From Leishmania donovani (lineage: Eukaryota > Euglenozoa > Kinetoplastea > Trypanosomatida > Trypanosomatidae), in assembly GCF_000227135.1 (NCBI RefSeq), contig NC_018263.1, forward strand, positions 995,457 to 1,059,456: a stretch of DNA of 64,000 nucleotides, written 5' to 3'. The position numbers were made by a program, and so were the translations under genes. The notes beneath the pieces are model-generated. The model ran no database searches. It was not told the origin of the DNA and saw only the letters and a list, made by a program, of their open reading frames with translations. Below, piece by piece: positions 10,924-20,890 of this stretch (its first letter is position 1; every line of letters starts with the position of its first letter).

Positions 10924-11108
10924 CGCTTTGGGAAAAGAATGGCGGGAAAGGGGAGCTGCACGGGATTATGCACGCCGCCGCCTGATTCTCCTGCGGCCCT
11001 ACCTCTTTCATGGCACTGAACGAACGCGCTTGCTTACTCACATGGATGTCGACTGTATTGCATGCCCTCCTTCTTTTTTCGTCATGCTTTGAAAAACTGC
11101 TAAGGTGG

Positions 11109-11645
11109 CCGTGATGACAGGGGGACGCACCTGACTGCGTGGTATCACAGGATCCAGTGCCCCCACTCCATGTGTGCGGAGGCCAAGCAGCGCCCCTCCA
11201 CCCCCCCCCCCCTCTATCCCTGCCAAAATGTGAAACCACCCCTGGTGGTTGCAGGGTCATGCGCCTACGACATGGGGGGAGGTCAGAGCGATGCATCACT
11301 GCTGATATCGGCGGGCAGGTCCTGGATAGCGTTGCGCCGGTGCGAGGTGCAACACTGCACACGTGTGTACCATCCATGTGATTAGGCAGAGTGTCGGCGT
11401 GGCCCAAACGTACCTCACCCGGCCACAGCGAGGGATGCACCAGGTGGCGGAAGGCACCATGGGATCGGCTGTGGGGCGGCCTGCGAGGCGGTGTGTGGGC
11501 ATAGTTTGAGGTAGGGGTCGTGCTCGATGACTGAGTCAGCGCATGGCCTGTACCACGTGTCTGCAGCTGCTTCGCACCACGCCGACGGGGGCCTGTGACA
11601 GGACAGGTAGACTGGAGTGGGAACTCGTGCTGAATTGAAGAACGA
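11109..11645 (+). mobile_element. SIDER2 retroposon, copy 1
   Basis: About 535 bp, closely matching 39674-40167 (+) and 52962-53485 (-) along its length. Shared landmarks in order are the 5' 'GTGGTATC-x-CAGGATCCAGTGCC' signature, the 'GAGGCCAAGCAG' block, the GTCATGCGCCTACG-type block, the ACCATCCA block, and the 3' 'TGTCTGCAGCTGCTTC' block ending in a CATGCTG-like tail. This is the layout of Leishmania SIDER2, short degenerate retroposons of the ingi/L1Tc clade found mostly in 3'UTRs and linked to mRNA destabilisation. It is sense to the upstream gene. It has no coding capacity. Confidence 0.88.
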
Positions 11646-11923
11646 AGACGTTTTTTTCGTTAGAAAGCTGAGGTGGCAGACGCTGGAAGCCTTCCGTATT
11701 ACCACTGCTACTACGACGTCGACGCAGCTGTGAGTGCCTCGAGTGCTTTCGAGGTGGCTGCGCCGGAGCTTACCTATCTTTCCGCGTTTCTTCCTCTGTT
11801 TTCGTTGTGTCTCTGTGGTCTGCTCTCAGGTTTGAATTCGCGATGGTGGGAAAGTTTTTCTCTGCTTTGATAGATGTCCTGCTCACTATGCGTGTACCTG
11901 TGATTCTGTGTGTATAGGTAGAC

Positions 11924-11941
11924 ATATATATATATATATAT
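11924..11941. repeat. AT dinucleotide microsatellite
   Basis: Uninterrupted AT repeat of about nine units in the spacer downstream of SIDER2 copy 1. Confidence 0.95.
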
Positions 11942-12807
11942 GTATGTAGTTTTGTGCATGTGTATGTGTACACTCGTTCACTTGGGATCTGGATGCACGG
12001 TTCGTTCTTATTGCCTTTTTTTTTGCTCGGGGGAATGCAGAGGGGAGGGAGGGTCTGTTGACGCATGAGGGGGAAAGGACATGTGCTCGCTTCTTTTGTT
12101 TCATCCACTTTTTTTCAGCTGCTTTCCCCACACACAGACGTAGGCCCCCTCCCCTCCTCTTTTTTTGCTAAACGACCAATCCTCTGCTCACTTCTCTGAT
12201 GTCTTCCCTCCGGTCCTCTCATGGCACATGCACGGCATATACGAGGATGTACAATGGCAACGAAAACAATACTCATTAGAAAAAGGGACGTGACACGCCG
12301 TTGTGGTCGTATTCGATGTCATGGCGTCCTGCGGTCGTATCTAGCCTGCGCACTTCCCTGACGGCTCCGCTAGGCAGGTGCTGCTGCAGTGGCACCCAAA
12401 GTGCGCAACGGGATAATTCATGTACGGGCTGGAGGCGTCAGAAGAGACTTTATCATCACACCGCATCCGAGATGCGGGCGTTAAGACGAAGAAAAGTTGC
12501 TTGAACCGCCCTTGGCTTGTTGGAATGTGGTACGTGCGTGTGCATGTGTGCTACCATGAGACGCCCCGGATTTCCCTAAACATTCCTCTCGTGCGCGCTC
12601 TTCTTTTCTCCCTCACCTGCGACGCACGAGAGCATATATTGCAGCGTTCTTCTGTTGTACTTATCTGTATGTGTGCGTGCTTGTGGATGTGCATTCAAGG
12701 CGCTGCAGGAGCGTTCCCTTCGCTGAAATCGGGCGAAGCGAAAGAGTCCGTCGCACAAGCACAGCACGCGGTCGCACCGCGCTGGAAGAGAACAAGACCA
12801 ATACGCA

Positions 12808-14940
12808 ATGCTTACGGGCATGTTGCAGGGCATTTTGGGGTCCGTGTCAAGCACAGGCATCCGCGAGGCTGAGAATGTACTTCGGCAAAGTTGGCCATCG
12901 CTTCTAAAGCTGAAGGATGAGGCGCAGACCCGGTTCTGCGCCGATGCAGAGTCCTTCCTCAAGGCGCAGCTCACCAATAGACCAGCGCCGTCCGATACCT
13001 TGGCCATCTTTACTACAGTCTACGTGACCGCGGTGCACGCCATTCACTCTGGCCTTGCCGCGCCAGTCCGATGGACCAAGGCGCAGGACAGCCCCTTCCG
13101 TCCGTCGATGCCGGTTGAGCGCGTGCTGCCTTCACGCAGGGAGGCCGCACGAGTTGTCGCCAGTGTGTGCGAGCGGCTTCTGCTTGCCAACGCCAAGGTA
13201 GCTGGGGCGTACTTCAGCAAGCTGCTGCGTGAAACGGCCATGGGGGTACCTCTTCTGGCCCTTGTGCTACGCGCGTACGGCGAGGCGGCGGTGGGGGTAC
13301 TGTCGGCCCATTCAGAGGACCCACCGTACCTCCAAAGCTGCATCCATCATCTCGTTTTGGCAACATACAAGTTTACCGTGGCCATGTCTGACGATGCTCT
13401 TACTATCGCCCATCCAATCCTCCTCCACGTCGCCCGCGTGAGCGGTCGCACTCAGGACGCAATGCAGCTCTTGTGCCGTCCGATCTACTCCGTCAGCCCA
13501 ATGCTGACGGGTATCGGCTTGTCGGACTACGTCGCCTACCATGCTGAGGCTGCGCTCCTGCTTGCTGCACTGGAGCAGTACGAGAGCGCCATGTACGCCC
13601 TTACACCAGTGAGTCAGCTCTCTCCAACGCGCGGCATGCCGGAGGGCGAAAAAGGAAGCCGTGGCGGAGCCGGCGAAGGAGACCTCCCACCGTGGCTAAA
13701 CGAGCTCGAGTATGAGGAAGCTGACGTGCGCGATGCTATCCCTCGCAGTGGCGGTTGCGCTGCTGACGCCAGCCGGGCTCCCGTCACCGGTGCCGATAGC
13801 GCCCTCCCTGCGCAGCAGTCGGTGGTCCTCTACCCCTGGTACCGCACGGAGTGCGTCGGGGAGACGCGCAAGTACGCCGGCAGCACCGATGCCAAAGACC
13901 GAAAGGCTGAGGTAAAAGCCGTTGTGTGGCGCGGCATCTTGGTGCCGTCTGTGATCGAACGCGAAATGGATCGTCGCGCTGTTACGTGGGCAAAACGTTT
14001 GGGCATCGTGCTGCTCGCTGCGGCCTTTGGCGGCGGCAGCCCACGCGGCGTGATGGCGCTCACGGCGTCGGCCGGGCGGCGGATAGTGGACAACGAAGAG
14101 GCGTCGTCCATATGGACTGGCATGGCGTCGGCGATCGCTGGCCACGTGTGCTTTCCTCATCCACTGTTTCGTCTCCTGACGGAGACAACTCCCGTGTCGC
14201 TCCGCTCCTTCGTGCACTTCGTCACGACCGACAAGACGGCGAGTGCGCGGGCCTACGCGGACCTTCTCGTAGCAATCGCCCGACGCGATGCAAACAATGC
14301 TCATCAGTGCCTAGGCAATCCCGCCAATGTCTCACTATTTACAGCAGACCTCACGGTGGATGTGGTCAGGGCAACGGTGCTGCGTGAGCTTCCGCGACAC
14401 ATTCTACTGGATGTGGCGCGCATGTACGCTCATGTGCCGATGCAAATGCTGTTGGACCGGTCACAACCCATACACACGGCCGCTAAGGCCAAGGGCGCGA
14501 CGCCAGCGAATGAAAGAGCTGAAGATGAGGAGAGACCACTGGATGCCGCCACTGTGGACAGCAGACACGCGCTTGTGCAGCTGTTGGTCAAGATGTGCTC
14601 CACCGGAGATTTGGCCTCCTCTCACGTGTGCGTCACTGCAGCTCCCGCTGCTGATGCGGCCGCCAAGGAACGTGCAACTTTTTATCCCGTCGAAGAGGTG
14701 GCCAGGCAGTTGAGTAGGGGCACCGCCTCCTTTTGTGTGTCCACTGCCAGCGTGAAGTGGACGCTGCCGTCCTCAGCAGCGCGCTTGCAGCGCTGTGCTC
14801 AAGTTGTGCAGTTCCACATCCATCAATACCCGAGCGTCAACCTCGGCACCTCTCTTGTGCCGATGCTGGCCCAGCTGCAGGAGCTCCAGAGGGTCGTGGA
14901 TGCCGACGCCGAAGAAATTTGCGACATGGGGATCGTTTAG
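12808..14940 (+). CDS. Hypothetical helical protein, possible COP9 signalosome subunit 3-like
   Basis: 710 residues from the ATG at 12808. Predicted mainly alpha-helical, with tetratricopeptide-like helical pairs through the N-terminal half. A stretch around residues 235-270 (rich in Tyr, Ala and Leu, ending 'ESAMYALTPVSQL') recalls the 'F..AL.FY..A' repeat of CSN3. The C-terminus (about 520-705) has a helical then small beta pattern that could be a PCI domain, followed by a long final helix. CSN3 is part of the COP9 signalosome, which removes NEDD8 from cullins. The similarity is weak and judged by eye; another PCI-type or TPR-type scaffold is possible. An acidic, glycine-rich insertion sits near 275-300. 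The coding assignment is firm; the function is tentative. Confidence 0.8.
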   Translation: MLTGMLQGILGSVSSTGIREAENVLRQSWPSLLKLKDEAQTRFCADAESFLKAQLTNRPAPSDTLAIFTTVYVTAVHAIHSGLAAPVRWTKAQDSPFRPSMPVERVLPSRREAARVVASVCERLLLANAKVAGAYFSKLLRETAMGVPLLALVLRAYGEAAVGVLSAHSEDPPYLQSCIHHLVLATYKFTVAMSDDALTIAHPILLHVARVSGRTQDAMQLLCRPIYSVSPMLTGIGLSDYVAYHAEAALLLAALEQYESAMYALTPVSQLSPTRGMPEGEKGSRGGAGEGDLPPWLNELEYEEADVRDAIPRSGGCAADASRAPVTGADSALPAQQSVVLYPWYRTECVGETRKYAGSTDAKDRKAEVKAVVWRGILVPSVIEREMDRRAVTWAKRLGIVLLAAAFGGGSPRGVMALTASAGRRIVDNEEASSIWTGMASAIAGHVCFPHPLFRLLTETTPVSLRSFVHFVTTDKTASARAYADLLVAIARRDANNAHQCLGNPANVSLFTADLTVDVVRATVLRELPRHILLDVARMYAHVPMQMLLDRSQPIHTAAKAKGATPANERAEDEERPLDAATVDSRHALVQLLVKMCSTGDLASSHVCVTAAPAADAAAKERATFYPVEEVARQLSRGTASFCVSTASVKWTLPSSAARLQRCAQVVQFHIHQYPSVNLGTSLVPMLAQLQELQRVVDADAEEICDMGIV

Positions 14941-16349
14941 GGCGGGGAGCGGGCGCACACGGTATCGTGCCGATCGAACGGTGATGTTCGTGTGTCATGT
15001 GTCGTCTTTTCTCTTCTTGGTGCTTGTCTTTTTTTTTTCTCGCGTTCAACACACGATTTTTTGCGTGTCTAGCGAATGCCTTCGCTGAGTGGCTTCTACA
15101 CACAACGTAAGTGTGCGCGGGTGTAAGCGCTGCTGGTCATTCGCCTCTTGTGCTCCTCCGCTGTTTCACTTTCTTTTTTTTTTCACTGACCTTTGGTGGC
15201 CTGCGAATGGGCGTGAGTGTGAACATGAGTGCATTGGTGTCTATAGTGAAGGGAGGGAGTGTGGCCATGCATGCGCTTCCGCATTCGTTCTCGCTTAACT
15301 TCCAGGTTTGCAGCCGTCAGCAGTGATTTGCCTGTGTGAGGCTGCATACAGGCAAGCACGTCATTCGCTTTCTTGTGTGGGTGTGGCGTTTATTCACTTT
15401 TTCGTCGCTGCTTTCCGCCCTTTCTCACTCTCTCGTCCCGGATGTCGTGTGGGGGCGCCGGAGCCTGAGAGGCCACGCACGGAGGTGCCCCCACACGACA
15501 TCCGGGTGACGGAGGTGAAGAAGAAACACAAACGGAGTGGCAGAAGAAGCGCTGCCAGGTGTCCACCACCTTTGCAGACCGAAGAAAAAAAGAGAGAATA
15601 TCGTACGCAGACACCACGTTTCTAGCGCGGGTGTTGGTGTGTGTCTTCTGCGTCTGTGCCAGCGGGAAATGTGCGGTGGTCTCTTTTCCTTTTGGCGCGG
15701 GGTGGGGTGCGGAGGGGCACAGCAAGTATACGTTGAGCCGCAGTAGTAGCACCCTCTCTTTGCCACAGTGAACACCGACTCGGCTGGAACGGAAGACCCT
15801 CACTACTCCTTCTCTTTCACACACACACACACACGTCTCTGCGGACACGCGCTGGTGTGCGGGAAACCTTGGATGGAATCGATCAATGTATCTGGCCGCA
15901 CTGCTGGAAAAGCGAAGCAAACTTTGTCTTCAGAGTTGAGCCCACAAGTGGAGAGTGCCGCTTCACCGTCATAACACGAAGACGCGAAAAGAGGGCCCGC
16001 GAAACCTATCAAACTCTCCATGCAGCCACACAAACTGTCCCCCTTCCTGGCCAGAAGCCCCCTCTCTCTCCCTCCCCTAGTTCTCCCTCTATTGAGCAGG
16101 AATCACCCATCTATACAGCGGCGTGGCTTTTTGGTGGTGATGTAAGTCGGGAATCTGGTCGAAGCGGAAAGAAGCACTTGCTGGGCTCGGCTAAGGGTCT
16201 ATGGTAGCCTGGAGCCATCTGACTCCCCCTCCTCGCCTGCGTCCGGCCGCCCACAGGCAAAGGCACGCCTTCGTCTATTCTATAGCTCGGCGTTGCCGTA
16301 TAGCGGCGCATCAAAGGCACAAAGCGTCGCCCCTACACAGCTCTCCGCC
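14941..16349. other. Spacer with a strong hairpin
   Basis: 1.4 kb with no supported gene. It contains T runs (15029-15038, 15172-15182), a strong inverted repeat (15437-15506), a CA repeat near 15817-15834, and the pyrimidine tract around 16040-16090 that probably directs splicing of the next gene. Confidence 0.65.
15437..15506 (+). repeat. Inverted repeat: 23-bp stem, 24-nt loop
   Basis: Arms 15437-15459 and 15484-15506 are complementary at 22 of 23 positions, starting CCCGGATG and ending CATCCGGG. The transcript would form a very stable GC-rich hairpin in the spacer between the CSN3-like gene and the acid-phosphatase-like gene. It could be a structured 3'UTR element or a remnant of a small mobile sequence. 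Similarity to any known element was not tested. Confidence 0.85.
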
Positions 16350-17771
16350 ATGGCCGCAAGGACGCCTCTTGCGCGCGGTGCTCTGGCACGGCGCTCGGTG
16401 CTTGTTGCTCTTCTGGTGGCCCTTGTGTTGGTGATGAATCTCGCGAGGCTTGTCTCAGCGTTCGGTCTCCACTCTGCGCGACGCAATAAGCCGTCAACGG
16501 CGACTGAGACAAGTGACCCCGTGCATCCCCGCGTGAACATCAACTGGACGCAGCAGAGCCTGAACTCCAATATAACCAAGGCAGAGCGCAAGGAGATCCT
16601 CAAGAGCAAGCTGGTGCTGACGAAGCTGGTGGTGCTCAACCGCCACGGCCACCGTGCGCCGAACGCGCCGTTCTGGAAGATGTGCCCAAATGACATCAAG
16701 AGCAAGAAGCGCTACGACGTCAGTGCAGAGGACTTGACTGGGCTCGGCATGGAGGAGGAGTACAACTTTGGCCAGTATGTGCGAAACAACTATCACGCCT
16801 TTATTGGCGACAAGTTCAACCGCATGCTGCACTACTTCCGCGCTGTTGGCGAGCCGCGCATCTTGCAGTCGGCAATGGCGGTGGCCCAAGGGATCTTCCC
16901 GGATGGATTCGGTCCGGGCGGCTACTTGCCATCGCGGCCGCAGTTTGTGCCCATCTTCTCCGACATGGACACGCACGAGTACCTGCTCGATGACGTGCCG
17001 TGCTTCCGGCGGGCCGAGAACGACTCGCATCGGTGGATCGACAAGCGCTATCAGAACTTCATCGATGACCCGAACACGGGTCGTGTGCTAAAGATGATAA
17101 AGGAGGTGTGCGGCGAGTACATCGGCCCGGCGGAAGGCTACGCCTACATCAAGACTGTGGCAGACGGTCTCACATTCAACAGCGACATCGGTCTGAAGGT
17201 GGCCAAGGGCAGGCTGACACCGGAGATGCTGTTCAGCATTCGCAACGTCTCGCTGCAGCTCCTCATGCAGCGCCTGTACGACACAGATGAGCAACAGACG
17301 TACATGGCGGTCGACCTCCCCCGCAACATCCTGCAGACGCTTAACCACACCCATGTCGGAGATACCCCGGAGCAGCTGAACGACTTCACCGACACGCGGC
17401 AGGAGTCCACCTTTTACTTTATGCACCGTGAGGCCCTCTACGCCTTCGCGCAGTTTTTTGGGTTTCAATACAACGTAGCTGGGTTGCCGCCAGGCGAGTT
17501 GCCCGTGGCGTCCTCTATCATTATGGAGAAGCTCGTGCCTCATCGCGACCAGTACTCCCACAACGCCTCCCGCATCTACGTTCGCATAACGCTATGGACG
17601 CCGTACAATGGCATCTACACAATACCCATATCCACCTGCCGTATCCCCGAGCTGTGTGAGCTGAAGGAACTGCGGTACATCCACGACATCCGCGTGAGCC
17701 GCACGGGTACATGGGAGCAGCTGTGCAACTACGCGCCGCAAGAAATCGATCACACAACGGATATTCGTTGA
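16350..17771 (+). CDS. Histidine-acid-phosphatase-like membrane protein (atypical HRE motif)
   Basis: 473 residues from the ATG at 16350; the upstream frame lacks an ATG. Residues 15-37 are hydrophobic and follow Arg residues, a likely signal anchor. The histidine phosphatase signature RHGHRAP is at 98-104 (His99 would be the phospho-acceptor), and a second conserved Arg sits in 'RILQSA' at 170-175. The C-terminal catalytic dipeptide, normally His-Asp, reads His359-Arg360-Glu361. This resembles the HAE motif of inositol-polyphosphate phosphatases, with Arg for Ala. The protein has no C-terminal membrane helix, unlike the two - strand phosphatases in the window. It is therefore a distinct branch, probably luminal in the endosome or exposed at the surface. 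Activity is uncertain. Confidence 0.88.
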   Translation: MAARTPLARGALARRSVLVALLVALVLVMNLARLVSAFGLHSARRNKPSTATETSDPVHPRVNINWTQQSLNSNITKAERKEILKSKLVLTKLVVLNRHGHRAPNAPFWKMCPNDIKSKKRYDVSAEDLTGLGMEEEYNFGQYVRNNYHAFIGDKFNRMLHYFRAVGEPRILQSAMAVAQGIFPDGFGPGGYLPSRPQFVPIFSDMDTHEYLLDDVPCFRRAENDSHRWIDKRYQNFIDDPNTGRVLKMIKEVCGEYIGPAEGYAYIKTVADGLTFNSDIGLKVAKGRLTPEMLFSIRNVSLQLLMQRLYDTDEQQTYMAVDLPRNILQTLNHTHVGDTPEQLNDFTDTRQESTFYFMHREALYAFAQFFGFQYNVAGLPPGELPVASSIIMEKLVPHRDQYSHNASRIYVRITLWTPYNGIYTIPISTCRIPELCELKELRYIHDIRVSRTGTWEQLCNYAPQEIDHTTDIR

Positions 17772-19399
17772 CGACAAGGAAGTTAAAGGGAAAGAGAAAT
17801 GGTAGTGTCCGAAGCAGCGCGATTGGAAAGCGAGCTGGGGAGAAGGGGATAGCGTGGGCAGCGTACTGTGTTTCTGTGCTGGGTGTGGTCATCATGCTTT
17901 TTTTTCGCTGTTGTGTGGGTGCTACCCGCTCAAGCGTTCATCCACTCCCCCTCCCCTACACCCACGTGCCTCCGCGCCCAGCGTGTAGGGTTGTGGGCTG
18001 TGTGGCCTTTTTTGTTTTTCTGCTTTGGTTTTTTGTTCGCTACACCAGCTCAGCTTGCTGCATCGATCCGTTCTCCCCTCTCTTTTCTTTGTTACTTTTA
18101 TTGCCCTTAGCCTGGGTGCTTCCCATGCTTCTTTCTTCATTCTTTTATCTGTTCCCCACCACCACCACCCTCGTTGACTGTTTTCTCCCTTTATTCTTCT
18201 GGCCTTGCAGCTCCTTATCGATCACAAGCACCCTGTTACCCTTTTTGTCGTCCATCGCCCCGCTTCGCAGCGCATTTTCCCTTCCTCCCCTCACCCGTGC
18301 TCATTTTATGCACGGACGGCGACAGGCAAGACGTCAAGCGCCAACGCGTTTTGCTGTCGTGCTTGTGGAGATTCATTCTCCTATCTGCTGCTCTGTAGAG
18401 CCCGGCTTACACTGTGTCGTCTACTTTGTAGGCAAGAGGGTATAAACAACGAAAATGGGGATTCGGGTAAGAGGAGCATAGTAAGACTCAAGTCGTCTTG
18501 GTGTGTTTTTTCGTCTGCGATGCACGTATTGCCTACACCTGTGAGTGGTGTATTCGTTACTGACCTTTGGGGGGCCTGTGTATGTGTGTGTGTGTGTGTG
18601 TGGTGATCGTGCTGTGTCTAAGTCTCAAAAGGGTCTTGGAGCCGAACACGAGCGCGTAAAGGCAGACACAAATCGTGCCTTTTTTGTTTCTCGCCGCTTC
18701 TTCACCCGCCCTCGTCCATCCCTTCGTTGGAAAGGGGATTCGTACGGGTGTCTGTGTGTATGTGTATGTCTTTGAGGCGCCTCAAATGAGGTAGAGAGAC
18801 TGCACGTGTATGTTTGCCGGTTGATGTATGTTGATGTACACGGGGGGAAGGAAGGGGTGAGGACACACTCCTTCCACGCGCACTTTCCACTTCCGCCCCC
18901 CCCCCTCCAAGCCCCGCCCATATCACGTATCAATGAAGCGAAGGAATGGATGTGGAGAAAGATGATCGATGGCAGAGCGAAGAAAAACTAACCGAAAAAG
19001 CAGAAGTAGCTCGAGCAACAAAACGAAAACAAACGAAGAGAATCACAATGGTGGAAGAAGAGTTGACGTGCACATGCGCGTGCACTGTAGAGCATCGTTG
19101 TTTTTTGGGGGAGGGGAGAGGGGGGGGTCTTCTGCCCTCAGGAATCAGGTTCGAAGAACAGAAAGAAAGAGCGAGCGAGACCTCCACGTTAACTCCCCGA
19201 TCCTCTCCCCCCCCCCACGCCGTACGCCTTGCGAACCCTCTCATGAGGAACAACTCCCACCGTGGGCAGCATTCTCTTGTCTCCCTTCGACGCTTGACTA
19301 GCAAGGCATCATGTGACTTGCCTTTATCTTTTTCTTTCTCAACGGCACGTTGAGCCACGAGCAGCTCAACAGTTATACGCATACACAGATGCAGCTCAC

Positions 19400-19779
19400 C
19401 TACCTCTTTTGCACCGCAGCGACCTCCACGAACCGGGCCAACCAACACTGCTTGGAGTCGTTCAGTCCCCTGCAGTTCCAGTGCATGCAGCGCAGGCTAG
19501 GCACAGGATTAAGCCCGACATCACCGCAACGAAGCACACGGAGAAAAAAAAGCAGCAGACGGATGCGCATATTTGCCGGAGCGTCGGCACAGCTCGGAGT
19601 GAGCTGGTCCAATCCTCATCATGGCCGCAAGTCTCTTTGGCACAGCGCCAGCCCAGACTTGTCTGCCGGCACCAGGAGTCCGCAGCCGTACCCGAGGGCA
19701 GGCGGTGCAGGCTCGTGGCGGTCCTACAGTGTGGGCACTCTACCCCGATACCACGGTCGGGTGGCCGGCATCATCAGGG
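19400..19779 (-). mobile_element. DIRE fragment copy 1 (ingi/L1Tc-like non-LTR retrotransposon, 5' end)
   Basis: Read on the - strand from 19779, this begins with the CCTGATGATGCCGG signature shared with SIDER2 and the ingi clade. An open frame follows with a hydrophobic LLLFFL stretch, then CGDVGLNPVP at 19499-19525, a 2A-like motif with two key residues changed. It continues into HWNCRGLND, which resembles the start of the apurinic-type endonuclease domain of ingi/L1Tc elements. The frame stops at about 19400, so only the 5' end survives. It is antisense to local transcription. The first 285 bases are nearly identical to 38504-38788. The family call is by motif recognition. Confidence 0.75.
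19743..19779 (-). ncRNA. HDV-ribozyme-like 5' signature (DIRE copy 1)
   Basis: On the - strand, CCCTGAT (19773-19779) can pair with ATCGGGG (19743-19749) as a 7-bp helix with one wobble. Inside it CCAC (19761-19764) pairs with GTGG (19751-19754). This mirrors P1 and P3 of the HDV-like ribozyme known at the 5' end of L1Tc. The remaining helices were not traced, so cleavage activity is not claimed. Confidence 0.4.
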
Positions 19780-19850
19780 TTGCCGTGAGCGCCATAATGC
19801 ATGCAAAACGAAGGCCCCTTCTTTGGTGTTCACTTTACCTGTAGCTCCTT

Positions 19851-19907
19851 TTTTCTTCGGCCCACCCTCTCCATTGCATATCTTCTTCCCTTCTCCCTGC
19901 GCTGCAG
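19851..19907 (+). promoter_or_regulatory. Likely trans-splice acceptor (polypyrimidine-AG)
   Basis: A long T/C tract ends at AG 19906-19907, about 207 bases before the ATG of the RRM gene. It is the strongest such site in this spacer. Confidence 0.5.
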
Positions 19908-20113
19908 GGAGGGTCAGAAATTATCACACATCACGTGTCGAACTCGTGGGTGCGCGTGTCTGTGGGGGCGGGTCATTTGGGCACCCTCTACCCTTCCACA
20001 CATCTGAGTAGCTCACGACTGTGAGACGCCACAGCTCGCACATCGCTCTACTTCTCTGCTCTATAGCCTTCGACGTTAGCCTTTCCCTTTCGTTCGTTCT
20101 GGCGTTTGATGCC

Positions 20114-20890
20114 ATGGATCCATCGAAGCGCATCTGTCTCAAGAACCTGCCAGAGGGGTGCACGAAGCGCGAAATCGCCGAGCTGGTGCGCAACCGCACA
20201 GGCACACCGATCCACAGCATCGACCTCGGCCTCGACGCCGACGGGAAAACGCGGCGCTATGCCCATTTTTCCTGCGAGGGCGCAAAGCATGTTCTGGAGG
20301 TGCTGAGCGCTGGAGTATCGTTGCGCGATTCCACCATCTACGCTCATCCTGCCAAGGCGCACTACTCGTTCCGCTACGCTGAGGCTCGCCGCAAGCGAGA
20401 GCGGGAGGAAGCGGAGGAAAAGGAGCGGCTAGAGGCGTTTTGGGCTGCCACGAGGCAGCGCTTTTTGGACCGCACAAACGGCGGCGAGCTGCCCAAGAGC
20501 AAAACGCCCAAAGACTTCTACGCGTCAAAGCGCAGGTATGCGCGTATCGCGGCCGAGATCGCTCAAACGTCGCGCAACGCGCACGCCGCCGCAGGTGACG
20601 CCGCCTATGCCGAGCACCCACGCGGCGCCGCCCACGCGACGCCGTCCTTCTCAGGCGCAGACTGTGGCGCGAATAGCGCCCCTCGGGCTGCTTCCAAGAA
20701 TCACGCCACCTCAGGTGGTGGTGACGCCAATGCAGCAAAGAAGTGCGCATCGAGGCTCACTGCTGCCAAGTCTAAAGCACCTGCTGCCGCACCTCCACCG
20801 CCGCCGCCGCCGGAGCCCACGAAAGAGGAGCGAAAGCTGAGCGGCCTCCAGGCGAAGCTAGCTGCGCTTAAGGAGAAGCTGAAGAAGTGA
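20114..20890 (+). CDS. RRM-domain RNA-binding protein
   Basis: 258 residues from the ATG at 20114. Residues 6-81 fit an RNA recognition motif: an RNP2-like ICLKNLP strand at 7-13, a helix, a second strand around IHSIDLGL, an RNP1-like strand KTRRYAHFSC (45-54), a second helix, and a last strand. A highly charged Arg/Glu/Lys helix follows (about 90-115). An Ala/Ser-rich linker and a polyproline run (about 222-231) precede a final Lys-rich amphipathic helix. RNP1 lacks the usual aromatic at its first ring position, so binding may be atypical. Likely a cytosolic or nuclear RNA-binding factor; trypanosomatids rely heavily on such proteins for mRNA control. Target unknown. Confidence 0.85.
   Translation: MDPSKRICLKNLPEGCTKREIAELVRNRTGTPIHSIDLGLDADGKTRRYAHFSCEGAKHVLEVLSAGVSLRDSTIYAHPAKAHYSFRYAEARRKREREEAEEKERLEAFWAATRQRFLDRTNGGELPKSKTPKDFYASKRRYARIAAEIAQTSRNAHAAAGDAAYAEHPRGAAHATPSFSGADCGANSAPRAASKNHATSGGGDANAAKKCASRLTAAKSKAPAAAPPPPPPPEPTKEERKLSGLQAKLAALKEKLKK

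Larger units (their letters stand above)
10924..12807. other. Long spacer with SIDER2 element
   Basis: 1.9 kb without a gene. It carries SIDER2 copy 1 (11109-11645), an AT dinucleotide tract and several T runs. Short open frames here are either translations of the retroposon or simple sequence. Confidence 0.7.
17772..20113. other. Long spacer with DIRE fragment
   Basis: 2.3 kb without a gene. It contains a pyrimidine-rich section (17900-18300), a TG repeat (about 18582-18602), a C run (18897-18906), the retrotransposon fragment at about 19400-19779 and a splice-type pyrimidine tract at 19851-19907. Confidence 0.65.
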
